From contig JAWDGP010000033.1 of the NCBI GenBank assembly GCA_033675545.1, positions 80,001 to 144,000 on the forward strand: DNA of 64,000 nucleotides, written 5' to 3'. A program made the translations under genes and the position numbers. This document shows, piece after piece, positions 12,663-23,690 of this stretch. This stretch comes from Elysia crispata. Taxonomy: Eukaryota; Mollusca; Gastropoda; Plakobranchidae. The notes under the pieces were generated by a model. The model worked only from the letters and a program-made list of their open reading frames with translations, ran no database searches and was not told the origin of the DNA. Each line of letters begins with the position of its first letter. The first letter of the stretch is position 1.

Positions 12663-13129
12663 CAGGCACATAGACAGAAAGACATCTACCGCTTTTCATA
12701 CACAATGGTGATATTGAGGCTAGAGTAACGCTAAATTAACTGGTTGCTAAAGCTGAACAGGGAATTTCCTGTCTCTTTTTTCGGAGTCTGCGGTACTTAT
12801 AAATTATTCTAAAGTACAATCTGTTGTGTAACCAATCTAGAAAACGACTTGCAAAAATTTTCTCTTGCGTTTTAATGAGCATTAGACATAGATCTAGATC
12901 TAAGCTAGATTGTTACATCTGGGAGTCTTGCAAAGAATTAAACAGAAATTTTGATCTAGACAGGGTTTTGAGGGTAATATTTATTTAGTATGCGTATTTA
13001 ACTTTGCAAATGCAAAATGCAAGCGAAATTCAGCTTCTGTTGTCTGTTTTTAGTGTAGAAAGAGGTGAATAAATTCATAAACGATGGACTAGGCCTATGT
13101 ATCCCTTTTATCTTTGGTCTAAGAGTGCC

Positions 13130-13358
13130 AGTTAATCAAGGGCGTAACTCTCGCTGACCTTTTTTTAGGAACATCGTCTATTTGCGAGTCAGTTGCTGAA
13201 GATTACTCAAAATTTCGGATTTTCTACGAATACATTTTGAGCGTTTTATCCCTTTTTGGAAATAGTTGGTCTCGTTAATTAGAATGGTGGTATAATTTTC
13301 TTGATCAAATCTAGATATATCTGAATAAATTTGCAATCAAATCTTTCTGGAAATAATA
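13130..13358 (+). repeat. Unclassified dispersed repeat, copy 2 (partial)
   Basis: It matches the reverse complement of 31430-31630: CAGTTGCTGAAGATTACTCA, ATACATTTTGAGCGTTTTAT, ATTTTCTTGATCAAATCTAG. It is the far half of the same family as copy 1 (6905-7265); copy 3 at 31430-31980 joins the two halves. Confidence 0.6.
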
Positions 13359-13380
13359 TGTCAGTTTGTGTAGTTCTTCA

Positions 13381-13437
13381 TAGCTGCTGTTGCTGATGCT
13401 GCTACTGCTGCTGCTGCTGCTGCTGCTACTACTACTG

Positions 13438-13515
<78 letters not shown>

Positions 13516-13656
13516 GTTACACCACTACTACTATTACTACTACAACCACTTCTACTTCTACTACTACTACTGCTACTACTACTACTACTACAACTACTAC
13601 TACTACTACTGCTACTACTACTACTACTGCTACTACTACTACTACTACTACTGCTG

Positions 13657-13689
<33 letters not shown>

Positions 13690-13731
13690 GTTACACCACA
13701 ACTACTATTACTACTACAACTACTTCTACTT

Positions 13732-13804
<73 letters not shown>

Positions 13805-13844
13805 TACTACTACTACTGCCACCACCGCTACTACTTCTACTACT

Positions 13845-13885
<41 letters not shown>

Positions 13886-13998
13886 CACTACCACCACCAC
13901 CACCACCACCACCACCGCCGCCGCCGCCGCCGCCACTACTACTACTACTAGTTACACCACTACTACTATTACTACTACAACCACTTCTACTACCACCG

Positions 13999-14044
<46 letters not shown>

Positions 14045-14064
14045 TACTACTACTACTACTACTT

Positions 14065-14144
<80 letters not shown>

Positions 14145-14196
14145 ACTACTACTACTACTAGTCAAACAACTACTACTATTACTACTACTTCTACTT

Positions 14197-14284
<88 letters not shown>

Positions 14285-14335
14285 GTTTCTACTACTACCA
14301 CAACTAAGTACTGCTACTGCTAATACTACTCTTCG
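13381..14335. repeat. 0.95-kb compound CTA/CTG/CCA trinucleotide array
   Basis: Runs of CTA alternate with CTG (13402-13430, 14117-14145, 14245-14281), CCA/CCG (13875-13935) and islands. An island beginning ACTAGTTACACCAC and continuing ACTATTACTACTACAAC recurs at about 13513, 13687 and 13946, with a variant at 14157. The array has therefore grown by copying blocks as well as by slippage. Poly-Ser, poly-Leu, poly-Pro and poly-Val readings up to 305 codons long are artefacts. Confidence 0.96.
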
Positions 14336-15829
14336 ACTGTTCCTACTGCTCTTGTTGCTGCTGCTGCACATAGTAGCACTAGGCTTGTTGTTGCAATGGT
14401 AGTTAACATGCAGGAAAACTCTGATCAATTTAAGTGCCGTCACTAAGTAAATGTCCAGTAGTTAATTCTATGATCAAGGCGAAGTTTTCCCTTCTGGTCA
14501 GCAAATTAAATAGAGGCTGGTATAAAAGGACCGTTCATATTTATTAAAAGCCAATATAATATGAATAATACTATTAAGCCTTTCAGTGAAAAGCTGCCAT
14601 GTAGAATATTAGATGTGATGTTTTAAAGAGAATAGGACTTGTAAGTCTTGAGAGTGTGTGCTGGACCCCATCAAATCTCAGTTACACGTTGGACTTTAGA
14701 TTAATATTTGCTTCTAGAATATCAACATAGATTTAAATTTGGATCAAAATCTGTGCCTGGAATTTAGGTCTAAAGCCTACATGAACAAAGAGTGTATCCA
14801 GATCTAGATCTCTATCTTTAATCATTGGCAGTCTAGCGACAAATTATATCTAGAGTCCATCACGTACAATTAACTGAGATTTTAATAACCGTTCACTCTC
14901 TAGGATTGCAAGTCTTGTGTTTTTGTGGAAACATAGTTGTGATTTTTGTCCTCCTCAGATCGATGGCTTGGAAACACGTGAATAATCGCAGAATTAACCC
15001 CACTAATTTGGCAGCCATTAATTTCCAAGATCTTGTTTAGCTCAGCAATGTTATTATCTGAATGCACATGTCAAATGAGCAACCGATAGCGACGTGCAGA
15101 AAGCGACTGTTGAAGGCGACCAGCAGAAAGCTGAAGAGCACCGAATCGTTCCGTTTAAACACACTAAAATTTAGGGAAAGAGATTCTCTACAAAAAGTGA
15201 TTTATTGCTAGCTGCAAATTGCTTTGCCTTTTCTTACCATAGCACACACATGCCTCCTTGATTTTTCACCAGATAGTGAAATAGGGAGAGGTTCCAAGGG
15301 AAGGATCTTCTATATATATGGGACAAGACAAATAAGGCGGTTGCTTCTATCTTCAAACTTTAGTAAAAACAATTTCAGCTGATTCTTCTACCGCCCGTAT
15401 CTCAATCAATAGATTGAGCACGCGTCATGCAAGCTTCCCGTAGCAGTAGCAAAATGCCACTGGTGGTTCTTTTCTTTACAGAGTAAACTAAGTCACTACA
15501 TAAAATAAAATAAAAATAGAGCAAATTATACACACTCACTTCATCTCCATATTAAATGATAATTTATGGTGTTACGTCCTTTTAAACTCCAATTAGGACG
15601 AGAAAAGTACTATAATACCACTGAACTGCTTCGTCCGTTGAGCAGCGCACCGAAAATAATAGACATGTCGCTTTCCAAATCATGATGTGGTGGTGTAGCC
15701 ACTGAAAGCAGCGGGACCATAGAGTAGCTGAAACAAATATAATTATAATAGCACGGCTCAAGGGAGAGACTACCCTTTCTGAAACCAGTTAATTGATTTT
15801 CACATTTTCACGCCTTAGAGAGGCGCTAA

Positions 15830-16272
15830 GACATGGCACGGAAGGTCCATCAAGTCATCAAACTAGAGAAAATGCCCGCCAGACGGATATGACGAATGAG
15901 ATCTTTCATCAGACCCTGCAGAATGGGACAATCACTCCAGTGTAATAAAAGAAAAAGGACTAAGGCCTGATATCAGGATCCATTGAAGTTCCACACAAAA
16001 ATTGATCATGGTGGAGCTAACAATTCCATAAGAAAACAGACTGGAAGAGGCCCACATCTATAAAAGAGAGAAATATCTGAACCTGACTAGAGCTAGGAGA
16101 CGCCGGCTACAAAGCTGTGCTCATGCCCGTTGAGATTGATGCCAGAGAATTCTCTGGGTCATCAGTCTACGACCGTCTGACTAAATTCACAATATGTGGC
16201 AACAAAAGAACAGCTAGTGGCTAAACAGCCGAAAATAGTTCCCGCTGGATCTGGAACAGGAGAAATGAGAGG
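15830..16272 (+). pseudogene. Fragment of a second non-LTR element (C-terminal region)
   Basis: With several stops and one frameshift, the plus strand reads FHQTLQNG, RPDIRIH, then MVELTIP, EEAHIYKREKYLNLT, a frameshift, GYKAVLMPVEIDAREFSGSS, ICGNKRTAS and SSRWIWNRR. This pattern (RPDI...ELT-P...EN...EEAHxxKxxKY...EVxARGF...WIW) is what I recall from the C-termini of non-LTR retroelement proteins that carry a restriction-like nuclease. The assignment is from memory of the family and is tentative. It is immediately followed by a tRNA-like SINE. Confidence 0.55.
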
Positions 16273-16274
16273 TT

Positions 16275-16545
16275 CCTTTAGCTTTAGCTTTAGCTATTGC
16301 GAGATCACTTGACGAAGTGGTATTTTTAGTGCCTTAATTACCAATCCAGCTAAGTTGAGGCCGTGGGTTCGAATCCGGCGCTTGGCAAAAAACAAACAAA
16401 GATAGCCTTGAGACATGTGGGAGTGATGACCTGGGTGTGTCCCGGCCCTCTCAGAATGTAAGTTAAGGACACTTACAATAAGAGGAGATTTCTTTTCTAG
16501 AAACTCTGTTTTCTAGCTCTCCGGTGAGTTACTACCCTCTTACAT
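16275..16545 (+). mobile_element. tRNA-derived SINE
   Basis: A perfect pol III B box, GGTTCGAATCC, lies at about 16367-16378. An A-box-like TGACGAAGTGG lies about 55 bases before it, a tRNA-like spacing. The T-stem is imperfect and there is no full cloverleaf, so it is not a tRNA gene. A tRNA-unrelated body with GTGTCCCGGCCCTCTCAG follows to about 16545. Confidence 0.6.
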
Positions 16546-16686
16546 ATTTTATTATTTACACAGTTTTGACCAGTGATTTTTAATGAATGTACATTGGTAG
16601 TAACGAATGCTTACTGAAATTTACACCAACATTAATTTGGTGCATGCTCAAGATCCATTTAAGCAGTTTTAAATAAACGTCCTTAC

Positions 16687-16911
16687 CAGATTGTCCGATT
16701 GTCCCCTTGTAAATAACCCTGTTGCGAACGTCTGAGAAGAAAACGGTCTCGTTGTCGGCATCGTAGTCAATAGCAACATAGTTTACTCCTTGTCTGCCCC
16801 AGCGACGGCCTACTATAGGGGGCATAGCATCAACAGGATTGGCCGTTGGTTCTTGCAATGGAATACCTCGAACACACCGAGGCGAGGCAAATAGAATGAA
16901 TCTGGTGATTC
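16687..16911 (-). CDS. LRP2: LRP2-like exon W12: start of propeller 2
   Basis: A 225-nt phase 1-1 exon (acceptor ACTTCCTAG, donor GTAAGG) opens the second propeller with FILFASPRCVRGIP and continues with VAIDYDADNETVFFSDV, the FxxD and FFSD blade pattern. The RGIP turn and overall spacing resemble megalin. It is followed by a 13.5-kb intron that contains the LINE. Confidence 0.9.
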
Positions 16912-18421
16912 CTAGGAAGTCAGAATTTATTTGCAAGGAAAAATGAATAATGCAAAAAAGCTGTAAAGCACAGAAAGATCTAAATTTAAGCTTCGATTTG
17001 TTTTAATGCTTTATGTAAAACACTGGCAATGTTTTAATCCATTGAAAATTGTAAAAAAAATCCATAAAGATCATGTTTATGATTTTAAAAATATTAAGAT
17101 ACGAATGTAAACATTGCTACATAATTTGTAAAACATGAGATAAACGATTAAGGCAAAAGCTGCACACAAAAGATGTATCTTCTATCTTTGTGTGATCCTT
17201 GCTCTGAACGAGTTAATACGAGATTTATTTCATCTAGTCAGAATTTTTTTTCATTATAACATTTTTGTTTTCAAAAACAAAACAGAAATTTTCAGGACAT
17301 TTTTGGAAAAACTTCATTCACTCTGCAGTATTCCAATTTAGGTACTTTTTAACAGTAAAGTAAATTATTTAATTAAAGAATATCATTCTCAGATTGGATT
17401 GTTATGAAAAAAAATTAACGTGCTTCAAAAGTTTGAAGAGTTTTGTATCGCGATGGATATCTGTATTTTTTCCTCATTGTTCGTTTCAATTTTTTGTCGA
17501 GAAGTTTTCAATTCAAAATTAAGTCAAAATATAGGGGCAAGTACAATAACTCCAAAAATAGAGAAATAAAGTTTTACTAGTCCCATTGACGGGTTGACAA
17601 CATAGAATTAGAAGATTACTATATACTCTTGAAAAATACCCAGATTGTTCACTTTACCTTTCAAAACCACAATAATGGGCCTCTTTATTGATAAAAAACG
17701 TACTATGTACTATGTTGCAAGAATCACAACTCTTGCAAAACCTAATATCTCGATTCAACAACTTCTTCTCTAATAAGTCATTATACCCACTACAACTTTG
17801 TGGAAGTCACTCATGAAGCATACTTGAAGAGTTATTCCAACCACACTGAACCCTTTGTTTGTGACAGACTCTCCTTATTTTGCATTGAGTCGATAACAAA
17901 GAGATGCTGGATATTTTTCCTTTCTTCATTATTCATAAAGAGAGGGTTTTATCCTTAAATAGTAAACATGGCCTATCACAAGAAACTCATGAATGCCCAC
18001 TGCAAATAATAATTCTAATCTCGTCTTGAGGATGTAACGCTCACATACTTTAGCTTAGAGTGTTTTCAAACGTACCCAGCCATGAAAATTAGGTCACCTA
18101 AAAACTTACATAGCACTATTCCTGCAACTTTGTGATGGTGATGATTGGAATCTTTGTGAAAATGCTGTTCTCTTTTCTATTTTTAATGCAAATTTTCTTC
18201 TGCACTTTTTTTTCCTTGTGCTTTTGTTGTTGTTTTTTCAAAACATTTTAAAACAAAATTTTTAAGAGGGCCACATGGGTGTTTAACCCCCCTCCTGCCT
18301 TTTACTGGCACACAGAGCTAAAACTGCTATTGGAAAGGAGGAATAGTGTTCTTTAAAGTTTGATAGAAATGCTTTTAAGAATAATAAATGACATATAGCA
18401 TAAAAGCATAAAAACACTTAC
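16912..18421. other. Intron between W11 and W12
   Basis: 1.5 kb of A+T-rich unique sequence. I see no gene, tandem repeat or transposon in it. Confidence 0.6.
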
Positions 18422-18556
18422 TCGAACAGTTTGTCATGTTGATGTCCAGCTGGTAGCCTGCCCGACACAAACACTTGTACCCCAGACCGTCGTTATCCGT
18501 TGTGTGGGTCAGAGCACATATGTGTTGACATGGATTGTCGCTGCATGGATCTTTAG
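18422..18556 (-). CDS. LRP2: LRP2-like exon W11: inter-propeller EGF
   Basis: A phase 1-1 exon with donor GTAAGT encodes the EGF-like module between propellers 1 and 2: DPCSDNPCQHIC, then TDNDGLGYKCLCRAGYQL and a final NC. The TDNDGLGY stretch is a strong hint of LRP2. Two in-frame acceptors are possible: TTTGTATTTAG before 18556 (chosen for its pyrimidine tract) and CTAAAG before 18550, which would remove two codons. Transcript data would decide between them. Confidence 0.88.
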
Positions 18557-19324
18557 CTAAATACAAGTGCATACATGTATATGTAATGGGTTCTGTCCGT
18601 TAAAATATTGAAAGGAATAGGGAAGGGGAAGTGCTAGCAAAAGAGAGAGAGAGAGGGGGGGGAGAGAGAGAGAGAGAGAGAAGAAGAAGAAGAAGAAGAA
18701 GAAGAAGAAGAAGAAGAAGAAGAAGAAGAAGAAGAAGATAGAAAGAAGAGTTAAAGAGATAGAGAAAAATGGATATAATGTGAGTAACGGCATACTTTGA
18801 AGCTAACTGTACACATCTACGAAAGATTCTAACGGTCATCTTAGGATGGAATGTTCACTTATTGTTGTCGAGCACGCTTTCTCTGACTGAAATCAACTGC
18901 AACTGAACTAGAACTTGTCAATTAAGTGAAGTGCAAAGGGTTCGTGAAACTTTATTTCAAATTGCCCTGAGCTTTAAAAGTTGCCTCACGAAGAAAAGAC
19001 ACACAATTCGCACTGTCACTGGCAGTGTGTACAAAATTTTCTGAAAAGACGGAATTCTTTGTTGAGTTTTTTCCGCAATTTCTTATTAAATAATATTATC
19101 ATTCCCTTAGTCCTAGAGTGGATTTTTCTGGTGAGGAGTTAAATGGTTCATATTGTACTTGTTTATTCAGAAGAAGAAGGAAAAAATATGTTAGCTTTCA
19201 GATTGTTCTACATCTAAGAGATTCTCTTAAAACATTTAGGTGTCTAATAAAAAGTAAATGTTATAATGTTTGGAACACCAAACAATGTATTGTATAATTA
19301 TTTTCCTTCACGCGTCCTGTTCAC
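18557..19324. other. Intron between W10 and W11
   Basis: A short intron containing the GA/GAA microsatellite at 18640-18738. The rest (18840-19324) is A+T-rich with nothing recognisable. Confidence 0.6.
18640..18738. repeat. (GA)n plus (GAA)n microsatellite
   Basis: A GA run with a short G stretch, then about 19 GAA units. On the gene's strand this is (TTC)n(TC)n. Confidence 0.97.
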
Positions 19325-19548
19325 CTCTCGACGTGAGCACTTGGAGCGATGGATGAGAAACGGCTATAGCTGTCGGTACGCCATGGTCCACCTTGTAGAA
19401 GTGGGTGAGGTTAATTGGCCAGGACTTTGCGCTCTTGTTTGCTTGCATCACAGCTAGCTTGGTTATATCAGCGTAAAACACATGATTCTCGAACACGGCC
19501 ACTGCTACAGGGGCTGGTATGTTGTGTCCGCCTGATATCACCGTCCGT
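19325..19548 (-). CDS. LRP2: LRP2-like exon W10: end of propeller 1
   Basis: This 224-nt exon runs from phase 2 to phase 1 (acceptor CTTTACAG, donor GTGAAC). It encodes the last blades of propeller 1, including VAVFENHVFYADITK and the closing AIAVSHPSLQ, which resembles the end-of-propeller sequence just before the inter-propeller EGF in megalin. The frame hits a stop soon after the donor, which supports splicing there. Confidence 0.88.
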
Positions 19549-20761
19549 CTGTAAAGACAGAAGTCGGTTGAAAGTAATCTAAGTATCTAATCTAAACTGT
19601 GACTAATAAGAATACATTCACGAAACTTCGAGACAAAACAATGACTGCTATTTTGGAAATGCTGAGAGCAATATAGCAAATAGCCAAAGAAGCAGCAAGG
19701 ATTTACAGAAAGCCGCTTAGAAAGGAGCCAGGTTTGACAAGTGACTCCCCGCGATCTTCAAAAGTTATTATGGGCACCCACTATCTTTCTTTGTTCGCTG
19801 TGCCTTTTCTATCTAGTTGTGAGCCGGGATGGGTACCTTATCGAATTTTAGTATTCGGTTCACAAGTTGGAGGTACAGAAACTTCATCGTAAATTCTAGG
19901 TTCGATAACCTCTATCATTCGCCCATCAGAGACGAGAAAGAGACAATTCCTACATTCCTATAACATATCAACATATAGATGAAAGCCATTAAATGCACCA
20001 CAAGCACCCTAAGTTTATTTGTTGTTAATTTAAAAACCACCACTGGTGATGTCTTTCTGAATGAGGTTGTAAGTGTAAACAACTTGAAAGTAGTGTTTTT
20101 TCTACGGGTAAAGATATGAAGACAAGAAGCAATATGCAGCTAGCAATAAATCGTTTTCTGCAGAGAATCACTCGGCATAAATTTTGTGAGTTTACACGAT
20201 GCGATTTGGTGCTCTGTTGCTTTCTGCCTTTCGCTTTCAACTCTGTCGGTTTTTTACCGTCGCTATGGATTTCGCAAGATCTAAGAAATCAAGCAACTGC
20301 GGTAATTTTTCAACATGCGCATTCAAATTATGTTGCTCTTCTAAACAGGGTCTTGAACATTTATTGGCTGCCAAAATAGTTGTTTTAATTCTGAGATTAT
20401 TCAGAAGTTTCAGAGACATCACACCTATATTCGGCAAAAATACAAGACTTGCAATCCTAAGACAGTCCCAGGCCAAAGAAGTTCTAATATCTTTTTTGGG
20501 GTCTAAATGATGTTAGGCGTTAGCTGGACAACTTGTTGGCTATTTTAAGATTACGCCTTTGCATGGGCGGAACTCGACGAGTGACCGGCGTAAATCAACG
20601 CTTAGTGCTAAGTTTTGCCACTGCCAGCATTCTTTAAGCTTTGTCTAGATCGCCTACCTACTCAGGTAATACTTTCGCTAAGGGCATGTATATATAGTCC
20701 GCTGAAAAAAAATTAAAAGCTTTTTTTCTAAGTATATGATTTGTATGAATCTTTTTAACGA

Positions 20762-20890
<129 letters not shown>

Positions 20891-21067
20891 CTCTCCATCT
20901 CTTCCAAGTTTTAAGGTTCGACGATCCTTATAAGGCTACATGTCTGCAATACCATTCGCTATCTTTAATTAACTTTTTTTTTTCTTTTGATTCTAATGTG
21001 ATGATCTGCTGTCTTAGTAAAAATAAAGATTGTCATTTAAAAATTTCTTAACCCCCTTCGCTTTGCT

Positions 21068-21103
21068 CAACACCCCCACCACCCCCCCCACCCCCCCCCC
21101 CCC

Positions 21104-21140
<37 letters not shown>

Positions 21141-21205
21141 AAAAAAAAAAACAAAAACAAAAACAAACAAAAGCAAACGAAAAAAAAGCAAACAAACAAA
21201 CAAAA
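21068..21205. repeat. Poly-C/poly-A tract
   Basis: C runs (21068-21104) are followed by about 100 bases of A interrupted by single C or G. On the gene's strand the C part is a run of four or more G tracts, a G-quadruplex-type motif. Confidence 0.95.
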
Positions 21206-21313
21206 CTTGAAGATTCTTTTGTGTTAGGATAAAGTTGTAACTAAGAATTATATGAAGTGAGGGGAGAGAGAGGGGGCAGAGAGGAATAGTGGATGCAATT
21301 TTTTCATTTCCCT

Positions 21314-21627
21314 GTGCGTCCAATGGCAAGTGTGGTCCTTCCGGATTCAATGGTTGTCTTTGGTGCGATATGCGCTTTCCCAATCAAGATGCAAGTCACT
21401 CAGGGAGACTTAGTCAGTACCTTCGCCATGAAACTCTCTTTTTAAGGAGCGTAGTGGCGTATTGGTATAAGCTATGTTCTCTTTGAGTGGCAAGGCGATG
21501 GGAGCCGAAGCATCTATATAAATCGATGGTTCTAATCCCACCAATTCAAGCATTTTCGGTCATTTTCACCTAATAGCCTTACCCTAACCACTACTGAGCA
21601 CAACCTAAAATTCTAGCTCTTATAAAT
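21314..21627 (+). mobile_element. tRNA-like SINE copy flanking the gypsy array (left)
   Basis: A 0.31-kb sequence repeated in direct orientation at 30494-30794. An A-box-like TGGCGTATTGG (21455-21465) and B-box-like GGTTCTAATCC (21528-21538, one base from consensus) suggest a pol III promoter from a long-variable-arm tRNA. About 130 bases precede the A box, unusual for a simple SINE head. It ends with TTCTAGCTCTTATAA. Confidence 0.6.
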
Positions 21628-21708
21628 CTTACTTATATTAACCCAGTTGTTTGCCTCCTCTAAATCTAAATTTGGATTTACTAAATATTTGAGGTATACA
21701 TAATTATG

Positions 21709-22319
21709 TGTAACGCATTGTACTATAAGTTGATCTATTCATTTCCTCACCCTTTTTTTGGGGTGTAACTTTTGGTTAGCGGATCGACTAGATCTATGTA
21801 CATTGTTTTATTTAGTTGCATAATGTTTGTATTTCAAGCCAAAGAACTTAGTTTTGTTTATTGAACACAGCCCGCACTTGTATGGTCAAGATTCTTCTGG
21901 AATCTCCGACTTAGTTCTAGCATAGTAATGATCTCGTCACCCCTTGTTTACCTTTGTTTTGATTGGTTGCTAATTGCTTATGACGTGTACCAAGAATATT
22001 CTCTTACGATTTATGTAATTCTTTTTCCGGATGATTCGCGAGATTTTGTATAAATAAGAATCGTAATTATGTTTAGTGAGTCAACATCATTGAGTCTACA
22101 GTGAGTGGTTGTTAAGTCTACCTACAGTGAGTGATTATTGAGTCAACCTACAGTGATTGTACAATCAAGCTCTTGTGTTGGATTAAACAGTTTGCATTCT
22201 TTACTTGCGGACTTTCGGACTTATTTCCTACGGACGAGTCGTGTGATTGGCTGTAAATATTTTCAAACCACTAGACAAACTGAGCCTAACAGATCACCCA
22301 CATCACCAAATCTGTTACA
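21709..22319 (+). repeat. Element A LTR1
   Basis: A 611-base LTR with perfect 6-base terminal inverted repeats, TGTAAC and GTTACA. The start may be 2-3 bases earlier, since all three LTRs in this array are preceded by ATG. By eye it matches LTR3 more closely than LTR2: it shares CACCCCTTGTTTACC, TTGCTAATTGCTTATGACG and ACCAAGAATATT with LTR3, where LTR2 differs. Short repeats of CTACAGTGAGT lie in the last third. Confidence 0.92.
22049..22056 (+). promoter_or_regulatory. LTR1 TATA box
   Basis: TATAAATA in the middle of the LTR. The same motif stands at 27769-27776 (LTR2) and 30174-30181 (LTR3). It is the likely core promoter for element transcription. Confidence 0.6.
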
Positions 22320-22320
22320 C

Positions 22321-22338
22321 TGGGGGCTCGCCCGGGAT
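22321..22338 (+). promoter_or_regulatory. Element A primer-binding site (tRNA-Pro type)
   Basis: TGGGGGCTCGCCCGGGAT begins one base after LTR1. It complements the 3' end of animal tRNA-Pro with one mismatch and is the same PBS class as in murine leukaemia virus. It marks the minus-strand primer site and confirms the LTR boundary. Confidence 0.8.
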
Positions 22339-22599
22339 TGAATCTACAAGTTCGGCGCATCGGAGAATATTTGAATCTAGAGATCTAGACTGGTTCCAGA
22401 GTAGATCTAGATTGGTTCCAGCATAGATCTAGATCTAGATTACCAATCATTGTCGGCTAGGATCTACACAGGGGCTTTGCTTGCCTCATTCGTTAGATCT
22501 AAATTTAGATCTAGAGTCGGAGTCGCTCAAGGCTAGCAATGTGTTCTGCGTTAACTGTGTCGTGTGTTTTATGTGAGTGTTCGAAGCATCTCTCCACTG

Positions 22600-23690
22600 A
22601 TGTCGTCCATAATGTCGTCCTTTCAAGAAATAAAGGAGATTGCTGAAGAACTGCAGTTACGAGGAGATGAAAAGAAAAAAAAATTATTATTGAACAAATG
22701 GATAAACTGCGCAAATTACAAGCTGAGAAGGAACAGAGAGAAGCAGAAGCTAAACTTCAGGCTGAAAAGGAAGAGCGAGAAGCTAAACTTCAGGCTGAGA
22801 AAGAAGAGAGAGAAGCTAAACTAAAGATGGAGGAAATGAGGACACAGTTAGAGTTGGCAAAGATACAAGAACAGGCAAGTGAGCAAAGTGAGCACAACCT
22901 TACATCAGGCAGCACAAGACCGGTCCATGAAGGAGAGAATTCTAAATTCAAGATGCCTAAATTACCGGCTTTTGTGGACAGAAAAGATGACCTTGATTCT
23001 TGGCTACTTCGGTTTGAGTGATTTGCTATAACAAGTGGATGGCACAAGGAAAGCTAGTGCACACCATTATCAGCACTGCTGACAGGAATAGCGTTAGAAG
23101 CGTTTTGTCGTCTCTCAGAGACCGAGGCCACAGATTATGATCGTTTCAAGGAAGTCCTACAAAAGAGATATAATCTGACAGAAGACGGATATAGGCTGCG
23201 ATTCAGCACTTGTTCACCAGAGGAGGGAGAGAATCCCAGCATGTTCATCGTCCGCCTCAAGACATACTTAGAGCGATGGATGCAACTGGCGGAAGCACCA
23301 CAGACATATGAGGCTCTCAGGGACCTGTTTGTGAAAGAACAATTCCTAGACTCAAGTCCGGCTGATTTGTCTACATACCTGCGGGAAAGGAGGCTAGCTG
23401 CCCTTGAAGAAGTGGCGAGGTCCGCTGAACTGTTCCTCACGGCCCGCAAGAGACAGCTGAGCGACCGCGCGAGGCAAGGCACTACTCATGAGCAAAACAA
23501 GCCTCCCATTTTCAAGAAGGAAGAGATCATTTGTCACATTTGTAGAAAGCCTGGTCACACTACCCAGAATTGTAGGAATAAAGCGACTCTTGGTAGAGGA
23601 TGTTATCATTGTGGAGAGTGGACTCACATGAGGAAGGACTGTCCGAAGCTGAGGATGAATAACAGTCAGGTTACGTCATCCAAGAGAGCA
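22600..23690 (+). pseudogene. Element A gag region
   Basis: Gag, the particle and RNA-binding protein. From about 22600 it begins MSSFQEIKEIAEELQL in one frame and switches, after an A-run (22671-22683), into the main frame, which then runs in register to 27110. A highly charged helix follows, with an EKEEREAKLQA repeat, and a capsid-like region (PKLPAFVDRKDDLDSW; FIVRLKTYLERWMQLA). Two CCHC knuckles lie at 23532-23573 and 23601-23642 (CHICRKPGHTTQNC and CYHCGEWTHMRKDC). In-frame stops TGA (23019-23021) and TAG (23055-23057) break it. The helix-plus-SCAN-like layout resembles the decayed gag at 62.3-63.7 kb. Confidence 0.85.

Noticed and set aside
13311..14443. Long poly-Ser, poly-Leu, poly-Pro and poly-Val open readings
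   Set aside because: They are translations of a CTA/CTG/CCA array, open in several frames on both strands at once, with no unique sequence.
16367..16378. Functional tRNA gene at the perfect B box
   Set aside because: No cloverleaf can be drawn: the T-stem has mismatches and no acceptor stem pairs. The sequence fits a SINE better.
20025..20510. Overlapping short readings on both strands at 20.0-20.5 kb
   Set aside because: No family resemblance, and the lengths fit chance in a stretch of moderate GC content.
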